Positions 29,357 to 40,541 are shown, counted from the first letter of the stretch. The stretch is 64,000 bases of DNA from Marine Group I thaumarchaeote (GCA_013390905.1 JACATG010000002.1:57364-121363); one strand, 5' to 3'. Notes: a model not told the origin generated them from the sequence alone. Numbers and translations are program-made.

Positions 29357-30073
29357 CTAGTTTTTCCACTGCCATCTATAATTCATGTACGAATCCAAAC
29401 TTGTCTGGTTAAACACAATTATAGACAAATCAGAAAATTCTTTTCCCTCTAAATCCTTCACAGTGCCTACAAAACTAGTCTCATTTTCAGTTGTTATAGC
29501 CTCAAAAACATGAACTTTAATTTTAGCAGTATCAAAACCGTGCTCTCGAAGATAAACAGCGATCTCTGATGCCATAAAGTGTTTGTTCGGTTGATTTGGC
29601 CAAGGCCTTGGAACTAATACCACACTAAAACCATCAATCAACGCCTTTTGTAATTCTAATTTCTTATCTTCAATCGGGGTTGTAACATGCATTGTAATTA
29701 CTTTGGATTTATCAAGAGGAACTTGGGCTCTTGATGCAGCAACTTGAATTGAACTAATACCAGGAATGATTTCAACTTCACCAAAAATTTCTATTAATCT
29801 ATCCACAACTTCTGACTCGGAAAAATTTACATCCCCGGTAAACGGAATTACCAATATTCTATCACCAAGCTTAGAAACAATTTTTTGATAATATTCTTCC
29901 TGATCTTTCATGGTAATTTCATAAATCTCTTTTCCTTCAATCAAATTCTCTATTGTTTTTAGTGTGTATTTGTAACCAACCACAATATCACAATTTAGAA
30001 TAATCTCTTTTACAATCTCAGTTACATATTTTGGTGACCCCGGCCCAACACCAACAGCATAAACTTTTCCCAA
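29357..30073 (-). CDS. cbiE: cobalt-precorrin-7 C5-methyltransferase
   Basis: 238 residues of the tetrapyrrole methylase fold. VGVGPGSPKYVT at the N-terminus, TGDVNFSES, IPGISSIQVAASR and VVLVPRPWPNQP match CbiE. It methylates C5 of the corrin ring in anaerobic-type cobalamin synthesis; the partner CbiT domain is not fused, and no other cobalamin gene is in the window. It lies 2 nt downstream of the PH-like gene on the same strand. Confidence 0.85.
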   Translation of the reverse strand: MGKVYAVGVGPGSPKYVTEIVKEIILNCDIVVGYKYTLKTIENLIEGKEIYEITMKDQEEYYQKIVSKLGDRILVIPFTGDVNFSESEVVDRLIEIFGEVEIIPGISSIQVAASRAQVPLDKSKVITMHVTTPIEDKKLELQKALIDGFSVVLVPRPWPNQPNKHFMASEIAVYLREHGFDTAKIKVHVFEAITTENETSFVGTVKDLEGKEFSDLSIIVFNQTSLDSYMNYRWQWKN

Positions 30074-30075
30074 TT

Positions 30076-30567
30076 TTACTTCGTAAATCTCTGTCTGTCT
30101 TTAATATATTGCACAAAAGGCTTCCAATCTACTTTCATGTATTTCATAGGCTCTTTTGCAGGATATTTTACCCAGTCTTGTGCTATTGCATATTGAAATT
30201 TTTCATGTTTTCCATTTTTATCATATTCTAATAATAATACACTTCCCCAAACCTTTTCTTGAAAACTAATACTGGAAATATCATCAAAAGCAACTTCAAT
30301 ATTTTTCTTATTTTCTAAATCATTCATTAGTTCTTCTTCATTATAACCATCATGACGAATCATTGTATTCTTTGATTTGAGAAAATTAATTACCTGTCTT
30401 TGAGTAATAGCCTTCCACCACTTCATCATAGATTCCGTCTTATGTACAAACATCAAATGTCTGTCAGTTAGAATTAACATGCCTTCTTTACCACCAATTG
30501 AAAAGAACCTTTTAGACTCTCTCCAAATTGAAACTAGGTGAGCCTGAATCTTCTCATTAGATTGCAT
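30076..30567 (-). CDS. PH-domain-like protein of unknown function
   Basis: 163 residues. GMLILTDRHLMFVHKT, then IEVAFDDISSISFQEKVWGSVLLLEYD, gives the strand pattern of bacterial/archaeal PH-like domains, which often bind membranes or partners. No membrane helix. Followed at 2 nt by cbiE; the functional link is unclear. Confidence 0.6.
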   Translation of the reverse strand: MQSNEKIQAHLVSIWRESKRFFSIGGKEGMLILTDRHLMFVHKTESMMKWWKAITQRQVINFLKSKNTMIRHDGYNEEELMNDLENKKNIEVAFDDISSISFQEKVWGSVLLLEYDKNGKHEKFQYAIAQDWVKYPAKEPMKYMKVDWKPFVQYIKDRQRFTK

Positions 30568-30640
30568 ATCGGTTGAATTACTTGACGTTGTTAAAAACTA
30601 ATACAATTGGCTTTTAAGTAGGCCACTTTGGAAAAAATTA

Positions 30641-32179
30641 TTGAATAAAATATTTTTGATGATTGCAGTTTCATTACTTTTAGTTAGTTTTACAAATCAG
30701 GCATTTGCTTATGATGATGAAAAACTGGTTGTCTTACAAACAAATCTCGGAATTATTGTAATAGAGTTTTTCCATGAAGATGCACCAAATCATACTGATA
30801 ATTTTATTGGGCTAGCTGAATCAGGATTTTATGATGGAACCATTTTTCATAGAATAATTCCTGGCTTTATGATTCAAGGCGGTGATCCAAATACAATCAG
30901 TGGCGATCCAACTACTTGGGGACAAGGAGGTCCAACGGAAAGAGTAGATGCTGAATTTAACACAATTAAACATAATCGTGGAATTGTTTCAATGGCAAGA
31001 TCAGCTGATCCAAACAGTGGAGGCTCACAATTTTTCATAATTCACAAAAATTCTAACTTCCTTGATGAACAGTATACTGTATTTGGTAGAATTGCAACTG
31101 AAGAAAGTTTTGAAACACTTGATAAAATTGCAGGAGTTGAGATTGGAGATAGAGATAGACCCATAGACACAGAACAAGTCAAAATTACAAAGGCCACAGC
31201 TGTTAATCGTTCCGAGGTTTCAAATCTTCTTGAATTATCAGAGCCTGAGCGCACACAATCTACCATAACTCCATCATCTGGCAATCAGAGATTTGAAAGC
31301 AGTGAACATGAAATTGCATTTAACGTACCTGAAGGCTGGTTGTTACAACAACCTGAAAAAACACAAGAAAATTCTCCTGATATAGTTGCTGTAGGGCCAA
31401 AAGTTGGAGTGATAAATCCAGTAATTTCATTAACTATCCAACAAACCAACCAAAGAACTTTTGATGTTCTTATTTCTGAAAAAAATGAATCATTAAAGGA
31501 AGCAACAGAATTAGGAAGTTTGTTTATTATCTCAAAGGAATTAACGAATAACTATGGTGTTAAGGCGTATATAATTAATGCAGAAGGATACTTTTCATCC
31601 AATGATGAAAACTTAGATATAAAATTTAAAGAAGTTATGCTTTATGGTACTGAAAAATTTTACACATTTGCATATAGTAATGATATAAACGATTTCGATT
31701 CTCAACTTCCAAGATTTGAAGAAACAGTTAATTCCTTTGAAATATTATCCAAAAATTCATCCATGGATGAATCCATTGAACAATCTATAGAAGAAGGAGG
31801 ATGTTTGATTGCAACTGCAACCTTTGGCTCTGAACTAGCACCACAAGTTCAACAACTAAGAGAGCTTAGAGATAATCAATTACTAAATACAGAATCAGGA
31901 ACTATATTCATGACTGGATTCAATCAATTGTATTATTTATTTTCACCAACCATAGCTGATTTCGAACGTGAGCATCCTGCATTTAAAGAAGCAGTTAAGC
32001 TTGCAATTACTCCAATGATTTCTTCACTTTCAATTCTAAACTATATCGATATAAATTCAGAAGTAGAAATTATCGTATATGGAATTTCATTAATTATATT
32101 AAATCTAGGAATGTATTTTGTAGCACCGGCAATAATTATCTATAAAATTAGGCAGACTTGCGGGCAAAAAACAAAATAG
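30641..32179 (+). CDS. secreted cyclophilin-type peptidyl-prolyl isomerase with CFI-box C-terminus
   Basis: 512 residues from TTG 30641. Signal peptide to about residue 23 (VSFTNQAFA), cyclophilin domain about 28-190 (FHRIIPGFMIQGGD, SMARSADPNSGGSQFFI), a beta-rich middle domain (about 220-360, SSEHEIAFNVPEGWLL), then GGCLIATATFGSELAPQVQ and LRELRDN, which is the CFI-box C-terminal domain, and a last membrane helix near 480-500. The isomerase would act outside the membrane and be anchored by its C-terminus. Cyclophilin residues for catalysis (R, F, Q) are visible. Confidence 0.85.
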   Translation: MNKIFLMIAVSLLLVSFTNQAFAYDDEKLVVLQTNLGIIVIEFFHEDAPNHTDNFIGLAESGFYDGTIFHRIIPGFMIQGGDPNTISGDPTTWGQGGPTERVDAEFNTIKHNRGIVSMARSADPNSGGSQFFIIHKNSNFLDEQYTVFGRIATEESFETLDKIAGVEIGDRDRPIDTEQVKITKATAVNRSEVSNLLELSEPERTQSTITPSSGNQRFESSEHEIAFNVPEGWLLQQPEKTQENSPDIVAVGPKVGVINPVISLTIQQTNQRTFDVLISEKNESLKEATELGSLFIISKELTNNYGVKAYIINAEGYFSSNDENLDIKFKEVMLYGTEKFYTFAYSNDINDFDSQLPRFEETVNSFEILSKNSSMDESIEQSIEEGGCLIATATFGSELAPQVQQLRELRDNQLLNTESGTIFMTGFNQLYYLFSPTIADFEREHPAFKEAVKLAITPMISSLSILNYIDINSEVEIIVYGISLIILNLGMYFVAPAIIIYKIRQTCGQKTK

Positions 32180-32196
32180 GATTATTTTTCATTCTT

Positions 32197-33570
32197 TTAC
32201 CAAACATCATCTACTTCATCAAGTAACTTGTATTCTTTCTCAGTATCACGTTTCATTAGTTTTAGTCTAGAAATATCCCTATCAAAGAACAAATCTATTA
32301 TCCAATCAAGTAACACTCTAAATTTTTTATCAAAAGTTGGAATTTTTGAAAGATAGACATTTCTCCAAATCAACCACGCCCAAAATCCAGAAATATTCAT
32401 TCCTAATAATGTAGCAATTCCTGACCTCTTACCAATAATTGCCATTTGTCCCCTAGAATGATATACGAATTTTTCTTTCTGTGAATTTTTAATTAATGCC
32501 TTTAAATTTTTAGATGCTGTTTTTGCTTGAGCTTCAGCGATTTGTGCAGTTGGAGGAAATGGTCTTTGTGTTTTAGGATCTAAAAAGAATGCACAATCTC
32601 CAATTGCAAAAACCCCTGGAAAGTCTTGAACCTCAAGATAGTCATTAGTAATGAGTTTACCCTTCTCAGTTTTGAACATTGATCTCTTAATTGTGTTAAC
32701 AGGAGTTACCCCTGCAGTCCAAACCAAAGTCTTTGTTCTAATTGCATTAATTTTTGATTTATCTCTTGGATTTTTTGGATTCTCATCTAACGATTTTGTG
32801 GTAACCTCATTTCCATCAAAACTAGTTACTGCTGTTTTTAACCTGATATCAATTCCTCTCTCCACCATCTTCTCTTTTGCAAACTCTGCTAGTTTTTGAT
32901 CAAATCCCGGCAAGATCATTGGTAATGCTTCTAACACGATAACTTTGAGATCTTCTTTGTGAATAGTATGGTAATGTTTTCGTGCATCCAAAATTAGATC
33001 CATCAACTCACCAGCAGTTTCAATTCCTGCAAAACCACCTCCTACCACAACAAAATTCAATAAGCTTTTTCGAAGAATTGGGTCGGTCTCGTTTTCAGCT
33101 TGTTCAAACATATCAATAACTCTATTTCTTAACATCACAGCATCATTGAGTGTCTTCATGGTATAGGCATTTTTTTCCACATCTGCCATTCCAAAAAAGT
33201 TCGTCTCACTACCAAGTGCAATTATCAGAAAATCATAATGAATTGAGATACTTCTTTTATCTCCAGTTCCCCATAGAGTTACTAATTTTCCATAGGGATC
33301 AATATTTTTTATCCGACCTTCATAGAACTTTGTTTTCTTACAGATGATTCTGATAGGCATAACTATATGTCTAGTTTCAATCATTCCTGATGCTACTTGT
33401 GGTAACATGGGTGTAAATAAAAAAAAATTATCTTCACTTACCATTACTAGTTCTATTTCAGGATCATTTCCAAATTCAGATTCTAATTTTCTAGCACATT
33501 CTACTCCTGCAAAACCACCGCCTAAAATCACAACTTTTTTCTTATTTCTAGCCAATTGTGCCCTTTTCAC
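32197..33570 (-). CDS. ndh: type II NADH dehydrogenase (NDH-2)
   Basis: 457 residues from GTG 33570. FAD motif VILGGGFAGVECARKLE, NAD motif VVVGGGFAGIETAGEL and the second FAD motif VFAIGDCAFF, followed by the quinone-site PPTAQIAEAQ. The C-terminus (FWAWLIWRNVYL and LLDWIIDLFF) is amphipathic and fits monotopic membrane binding. It passes electrons from NADH to quinone without proton pumping. Confidence 0.88.
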   Translation of the reverse strand: MKRAQLARNKKKVVILGGGFAGVECARKLESEFGNDPEIELVMVSEDNFFLFTPMLPQVASGMIETRHIVMPIRIICKKTKFYEGRIKNIDPYGKLVTLWGTGDKRSISIHYDFLIIALGSETNFFGMADVEKNAYTMKTLNDAVMLRNRVIDMFEQAENETDPILRKSLLNFVVVGGGFAGIETAGELMDLILDARKHYHTIHKEDLKVIVLEALPMILPGFDQKLAEFAKEKMVERGIDIRLKTAVTSFDGNEVTTKSLDENPKNPRDKSKINAIRTKTLVWTAGVTPVNTIKRSMFKTEKGKLITNDYLEVQDFPGVFAIGDCAFFLDPKTQRPFPPTAQIAEAQAKTASKNLKALIKNSQKEKFVYHSRGQMAIIGKRSGIATLLGMNISGFWAWLIWRNVYLSKIPTFDKKFRVLLDWIIDLFFDRDISRLKLMKRDTEKEYKLLDEVDDVW

Positions 33571-33623
33571 AGAATGGGTGAATATATGCTATAAGAAAAA
33601 TTTTCACTAAAATCACAGGATTG

Positions 33624-34289
33624 TCAGGTTCTCATAATATCTGAATGTAAGATATCATATGCCCTTGATGAATCCTTTTCATGTAGAATGATAGTGATAC
33701 TATCTTGACTGAAAAATGCATTTTCTAACTCAATTCCACTTGTATGTAATACCTCAACAACATAAGAAACCACAGCTGATTGGTTTTGAGATGTAGGTAT
33801 TGAAATTCTAATCTTTGCAAGACCCGTATTAAACATATTATCATTGCTTGAAACATTTCTGAAGATCTGTCTGATGTCTTCCACATCTTCTGTTAGGAAT
33901 CTAAAAGAATCAGAGAGTCTGAAAAACTCATAATTGTTTGTTATCTTAGCGAATTGATCTAAAATTGCCACAGGATCAATTTTATTTGAATCTTTTATTG
34001 AAAATTTAATATCCATAATTCCATCAGTTAAAGACAATCTAGCATTTCTTAAAACTGGTTCTTCTTTGATCTCTTCTTTGGTTTCAAATGAATCTGCATA
34101 GCGTTTAATTGCAACTACCACTGTATTGAGATTAACAGAATTTCCTAGAATCTTCTCAATCTCTGGTTGAATCTTTACTGCCAATGCTGTATAGTTTATC
34201 ACATCCATCTTCATACAATCATAAATCGAACGATTTCTGGTAATAATTTCTCTTACAACCTCAGGTACGGACATGTTTGAAACCCTCAT
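33624..34289 (-). CDS. ACT-like regulatory protein of unknown function
   Basis: 221 residues. The N-terminal 80 residues are helical (SVPEVVREIITRNRSIYDC); two beta-alpha-beta units follow, the second (AVVSYVVEVLHTSGIELEN, DSITIILHEKD) resembling an ACT domain. The protein is shared by related genomes as far as I can judge from its style, with no assigned role. It is divergent from the Hsp20 gene (103 nt) and could belong to the same control region. Confidence 0.6.
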   Translation of the reverse strand: MRVSNMSVPEVVREIITRNRSIYDCMKMDVINYTALAVKIQPEIEKILGNSVNLNTVVVAIKRYADSFETKEEIKEEPVLRNARLSLTDGIMDIKFSIKDSNKIDPVAILDQFAKITNNYEFFRLSDSFRFLTEDVEDIRQIFRNVSSNDNMFNTGLAKIRISIPTSQNQSAVVSYVVEVLHTSGIELENAFFSQDSITIILHEKDSSRAYDILHSDIMRT

Positions 34290-34353
34290 TAGATTATTAT
34301 ATTGTGTCAGTTATATTAGGGTTATGTAAGAAACTAAGAAAATCATGGTAATC

Positions 34354-34379
34354 TTTATATAATGTCATATATATTACAT
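34354..34379 (+). promoter_or_regulatory. Hsp20 promoter: TATA box and overlapping palindrome
   Basis: TTTATATA (34354-34361) lies 32-39 nt before the Hsp20 ATG. It is followed immediately by an 18-bp near-perfect palindrome (34362-34379, 16 of 18 positions symmetrical, ATGT at the left and ACAT at the right end) between TATA box and start. A repressor bound there would block transcription, as in archaeal heat-shock regulons, but the regulator is not identified. Confidence 0.45.
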
Positions 34380-34392
34380 ATAGTAGATAAAT

Positions 34393-34884
34393 ATGACAAT
34401 GTTCTTTGATAATGGATTTGATAGAATCTTCGGAAGCATGTCAAACTCTTTTTTTGACATAGATGACATCTTTGAGGAATCCAAAGGAAATGGCTCTGGT
34501 CCATGTTATTACGGTTATACAATGACTGTTGGTCCAGACGGAAAACCTGTTGTAAAGGAGTATGGAAGTGTTAAACCAAGCCAACTTCAAACTTCTGATA
34601 CAAGAGAGCCAATTGTCGACACAATTGTCGATGAAAAAGAAAAGGTTGTAAAACTCATAGCTGAGATGCCAGGAGTCGAAAAGGCTGATGTAAAAATTGT
34701 TGTAGAAAACAATATTGTAGATATTTCTGCAGAACATGACAAAAAGAAGTACCACGTAAAAGTTTCACTACAACATAAAGTTGATGAAAGTTCTGCAAAG
34801 GCTTCATACAAAAACGGAATTTTAGAACTAATCTTCAAGGTAGTTGAAGAAAAACCAAAAGGCAAAACAGTGGAGGTTGAATAA
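34393..34884 (+). CDS. Hsp20/alpha-crystallin small heat shock protein
   Basis: 163 residues. About 75 N-terminal residues (MTMFFDNGFDRIFGSM, Gly/Pro-containing linker) precede the alpha-crystallin domain (IVDEKEKVVKLIAEMPGVEKADVK, DISAEHDKKKYHVKV, ASYKNGILELIFK). It prevents aggregation of unfolded proteins. It is directly followed, 29 nt later, by the Cdc48 gene, so holdase and unfoldase are probably made from one mRNA. Confidence 0.92.
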   Translation: MTMFFDNGFDRIFGSMSNSFFDIDDIFEESKGNGSGPCYYGYTMTVGPDGKPVVKEYGSVKPSQLQTSDTREPIVDTIVDEKEKVVKLIAEMPGVEKADVKIVVENNIVDISAEHDKKKYHVKVSLQHKVDESSAKASYKNGILELIFKVVEEKPKGKTVEVE

Positions 34885-34913
34885 CCCCCCCTTATTTTTT
34901 TTTAGGTGATAAT

Positions 34914-37055
<2,142 letters not shown>

Positions 37056-37085
37056 TCTAAATACCAAAGAAAATGACGTAAAACA

Positions 37086-37304
37086 ATGAAACTCTATCTT
37101 GACTTTCAACCATGCCAAGAATGTAATACGATGATGGCTGAACTGAGTAGCCCTGAGATGTTATTTGCTGATGCAAAGACAAGAGCAGACGAATCAGCAA
37201 AATTTCTTAGACATCTAACATATAATCACGACGAAGTTGTTAAAGCTGTTATGGATGATCTCCCAAAACAAAAAAGAGAACAAGATCCTGGTTTTTACAA
37301 ATAA
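37086..37304 (+). CDS. small CxxC protein of unknown function
   Basis: 72 residues with PCQEC near the N-terminus and one HNHD-like site (TYNHDEV). Mostly helical, no membrane segment. It starts 30 nt after the Cdc48 stop and may be co-transcribed. Family not recognised. Confidence 0.55.
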   Translation: MKLYLDFQPCQECNTMMAELSSPEMLFADAKTRADESAKFLRHLTYNHDEVVKAVMDDLPKQKREQDPGFYK

Positions 37305-37447
37305 CTCTATTTTTCATTCTTAAAAATTAACAATCATATTCATATCCTCATATGATACTGCATATTGAATGAAACTTGGAATAATTTCTTGAAAACCATT
37401 CAGTGGTTTTAATTGAATTGTATTACCGTTCATAGGATAATTTTTGT

Positions 37448-37584
37448 AGTAACATGAAAGTATCATGAAATATGTCATTTCAGTATCAAAAACGTACAAA
37501 CATCGTGGTAAAGACATCAATCATAGAGAGAATACAAAAAAGTATTGGCATATTTTCTATTACGAGTACGATGAAATCAATGAA
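37448..37584 (+). repeat. inverted duplication, left arm
   Basis: The first 55 nt (17 nt of leader, the ATG and about 13 codons) match the right arm (39937-40073, minus strand) at 54 of 55 positions; the rest is about 75 percent identical. The arms flank the secreted repeat-protein gene. Confidence 0.75.
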
Positions 37585-37809
37585 GTATACGTTACACATT
37601 TTGATCAAGTGAATTGGTTTACTGCAATGTATTACAAATTACAAAAAGTTAAAAAAATAGTGTTACATTGCCCTCAATGTAATATGGATTATTGGCATTT
37701 TATCAAAAAGCGTACACAAAAAGCGATCCTAAATGAAGAATGTCCTACTTGCTTTATGAAATACAAAGATATTCTTGAAGAATTAGAAATTGAAGATTCT
37801 TACATTTGA
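37465..37809 (+). CDS. small zinc-ribbon-like protein, full-length member of an inverted duplicate pair
   Basis: 114 residues. The N-terminal 45 residues are basic and aromatic (YKHRGKDINHRENTKKYWHI); the C-terminal part has two CxxC pairs (CPQC and CPTC) about 35 residues apart, a plausible zinc ribbon. A truncated copy of the 5' half lies at 39907-40056 on the other strand, with nearly identical DNA around the start codon. Function unknown. Confidence 0.6.
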   Translation: MKYVISVSKTYKHRGKDINHRENTKKYWHIFYYEYDEINEVYVTHFDQVNWFTAMYYKLQKVKKIVLHCPQCNMDYWHFIKKRTQKAILNEECPTCFMKYKDILEELEIEDSYI

Positions 37810-38235
37810 TAGTTTTTACGGACAAAGATAAACACAATATTTTTAGTTGGATTTCCTTAACTAAACACCTTTTGCATATCTAATGAATCAAAAATTGTTA
37901 ACCTTTGAAAAATATAGAATACTATACTCAATTAGGCATAAATTTACATGAACAATCTTGAGAAATTAAAAAATATCTAGTACTTTTTGAAATATAATTC
38001 TCTATTTTAATTATTTTTGGTTATGCTATCCGCCTATTTTGATTTCTGGAATGTTTTCTTTAACTGGTTCTTCTAATCCCACTGCTTCATAAATTGAAAT
38101 GTATCGTGGATAATTCTTATCAAACCATTGTTTGTATTTTGGTTCATTAAAGTATCTGTCAGCATAATGTTGAGAATCTTTTGATTGATCAACAAAGGGT
38201 GCAATTCCTAATTGTGTGGATTCAGGTTCTTCTAC

Positions 38236-38280
38236 AACTGGTGGTGTAACAACTGGTGGTGTAACAACTGGTGGTGTAAC
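38236..38280 (-). repeat. 15-bp tandem repeat encoding VVTPP
   Basis: Three exact copies of GTTGTTACACCACCA on the coding strand next to the frameshift. It encodes a Pro-rich linker between the body of the secreted protein and its C-terminal domain. Confidence 0.85.
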
Positions 38281-39249
38281 AACTGTTCTACAACTTTCTC
38301 ATCTGTTCTAGTTTCTAAATCTACATTTTCAAATTGTAAATTGTCATATGAAATTACTAAATTTGAATCAATTAAACCAAAATTTAGATTAAATGTATAA
38401 TTACCATCTGTTTTCCATGTGGAATCCATTGCAAATGTTTCAAAAATAAATGAACCATCTAATTGTGGTGCAAACTGCCCTGTTAGTATTATTTCATTTT
38501 CAGGCGATGTAATTGAGAATTTAATATTCTCACCTGCTTTTGGATCAAAACTATCTGCTGGAATGTTGCCTGTTATTACAACTTTATTTCCATTTTCATA
38601 CATGGGTTTGTTTGATTTAATGCTAAATTCTGATTCATTATTTTCTGAAATTATTGGATTCTCTGCTATCTCTTCTGATTTTTCAATTATTTTTGGTAAT
38701 GTTTCTAATGTAAATGGTAAAACACTACGTTTTACCATGTAAGTACTATCCATTATTTTTGTTAGAATTTGAGTTTCATCCATAACATTATTCATATTCA
38801 AAGAAAATACTATGATTAACTCTTCTTCATTGAATAATAATCGGCCCACATTACCATGATTTGTTAGAGTTTCACGGATCATTATACTTGGTTCATTCCA
38901 AGATATGGTTCCACCATAATCATATTTGATATCATCTTTGTATTGATACCATTCATAAACTGACAAACCAACTTGGCGATAGTCATTGTAATTGGTTGCA
39001 AAATAACTATTAATTCCGCTAGGTTTTTTTGCAAAATTTGTCATTAATTTTATTTGAGATATAAACGATGTTTCATCATCTACTACACTAATGGTGATGT
39101 CAACTGTATCTCCGACCCTTGATGTAATCTTTGCAATCTCTTTATCTTTTAAATTTAAATTAAATTCTTCATTTGAATTAATTGACACTGTCACTTCATC
39201 ATGAATGTGGGGGGGATACATGATAGTTGAATTAGATTTAGTTGTAGTA

Positions 39250-39778
39250 TCTTCAGATGATACTGTAACCGTAAAGACTATTTGTCCTGAATCCCCAACA
39301 GATACACCATTACCAGCATCACTCATTGATACACCGTGCATGTAATTACTACCTACATTTGTTGTAGTAGCATCAGTCCAATCAACACCGCCATTAGTAG
39401 TGAAGACTATTTGTCCTGATTTCCCAACAGCTACACCATTACTAGCATCACTCATTGATACACCCCACATGTAAGTATTATCTACATTTGTTGTAGTAGC
39501 ATCAGTCCAAACAACACCGCCATTAGTAGTGAAGACTATTGTTCCTGATCTCCCAACAGCTACACCATTACTAGCATCACTCATTGATACACCAAGCATG
39601 CGAGTAAAACCTACATTTGTTGTAGTAGCATCAGTCCAATCAACACCGCCATTAGTAGTGAAGACTATTTCTCCTGCATACCCAACAGCTACACCATTAC
39701 TAGCATCACTCATTGAGACTCCGTACATGTGAGTACCACCTACATTTGTTGTAGTAGCATCAGTCCAAGTATCAACTG
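39250..39778 (-). repeat. four 129-bp tandem repeats inside the secreted protein gene
   Basis: GTTGTAGTAGCATCAGTCC (plus strand) recurs at 39361, 39490, 39619 and 39748, exactly 129 bp apart, and the intervening DNA is nearly identical. Each unit encodes 43 residues of a beta-propeller-like repeat. The high DNA identity points to recent expansion or gene conversion. Confidence 0.85.
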
Positions 39779-39906
39779 TAGCAAACGCATCAGATGGCAC
39801 ATGAAATCCAAGAGAAAGGATCAAAAGAAAAAATAGAATTAGTTTAATTTTCAATATTTTCAATTCCTTTAAAATCACTCCATTAAGGAGGACGGTTTTC
39901 ATTCCA

Positions 39907-40056
39907 TTAAAAACGTTCATCCATACAATCTAAATTTTCATCTACTTCATCATACTCATAATAGTAAATGTGCCAATATTTTTTTGTTTTAGGTAAATGA
40001 GTGATGTCTTTACCTCTGTGTTTGTACGTTTTTAATACTGAAATGACATATTTCAT
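39907..40056 (-). pseudogene. truncated copy of the zinc-ribbon-like gene (49 codons)
   Basis: An open frame from ATG 40056 to TAA 39907. The first 37 or so residues (MKYVISVLKTYKHRGKD, KKYWHIYYYEYDE) match the protein at 37465-37809; the zinc-binding half is missing. Its last codons overlap the 5' end of the secreted-protein frame, so the breakpoint of the duplication lies at that gene's promoter region. It may still be translated. Confidence 0.7.
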
Positions 40057-40256
40057 GATACTTTCATGTTACTTAACGGAAGTCTGGTATTTAGCTATGT
40101 TGTAACGCATAGATTTCATAACTAATACTGCAAAAGTGTTAGCTAAGTTTACAACATACATTGTAATAAATATTAAAAACAAAAAATAATTTTCTTGAAT
40201 ACTACTTAATTGATACTAAATGTCCACGATTTGTAATCATCTGTGTAACTACTTGA

Positions 40257-40541
40257 CTATTTGAAAAACTGGTCAATCTGATCTCTATATTTAAGAGCAA
40301 TCTTTCCAAAATCTGTAAAATCTTCCACAGTTGGGTTTTTCATCTTCATTGTAAATTGATTAACAAATACAGACAATGCACTACCAATAATTAGATTGTA
40401 AACACTATCAGCTACATTGTTTGAGTAAGGAAATACAATTTTGATAAAAGGCAAATATGTCTCAGTCTGAGAAATCATTAATTTAATGTGTTTTTCAACA
40501 AATTCTTCAATGTCATCCGGAATTACCATAATTTTACTCAT
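40257..40541 (-). CDS. small helical protein of unknown function
   Basis: 94 residues, predicted mostly helical (DDIEEFVEKHIKLMISQTE, SVYNLIIGSALSVFVNQF), with no membrane helix of full length and no recognised family. ATG start. Stands alone. Confidence 0.55.
   Translation of the reverse strand: MSKIMVIPDDIEEFVEKHIKLMISQTETYLPFIKIVFPYSNNVADSVYNLIIGSALSVFVNQFTMKMKNPTVEDFTDFGKIALKYRDQIDQFFK

Larger units (their letters stand above)
38026..39920 (-). pseudogene. secreted BNR/YCF48-like repeat protein, frameshifted near the C-terminus
   Basis: The uninterrupted frame runs 39920-38232 (562 residues). Its end is a false Leu-His-Gln repeat produced by a one-base deletion at 38285 (GAACAGTT for expected GAACCAGTT on the coding strand). 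With that C restored, the frame continues through VVTPP repeats and ESTQLGIAPFVDQSKD to DRYFNEPKYKQWFDKNYPRY and IYEAVGL, ending at 38026, about 631 residues. A signal peptide ends near HVPSDAFA; four 43-residue repeats (DATTTNVG, SMSDASNGVAVG, IVFTTNGGVDW) follow, then beta-rich domains. True start may be downstream of 39920 (ATG 39902 or a TTG near 39863). Phase variation or sequencing error cannot be excluded. Confidence 0.75.

Noticed and set aside
34441..34865. Two antisense frames across the Hsp20 gene
   Set aside because: They run opposite to a well-supported heat-shock gene with clear alpha-crystallin motifs and have Phe/Ser-rich, non-protein-like composition.
39529..39732. Open frame on the plus strand inside the repeat-protein gene
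   Set aside because: It arises from the 129-bp repeats read antisense; no start signal or protein-like composition.
39250..39778. Regular repeats that could suggest a CRISPR array
   Set aside because: The period is 129 bp with no short repeat/unique spacer alternation, and the units are in-frame coding repeats.
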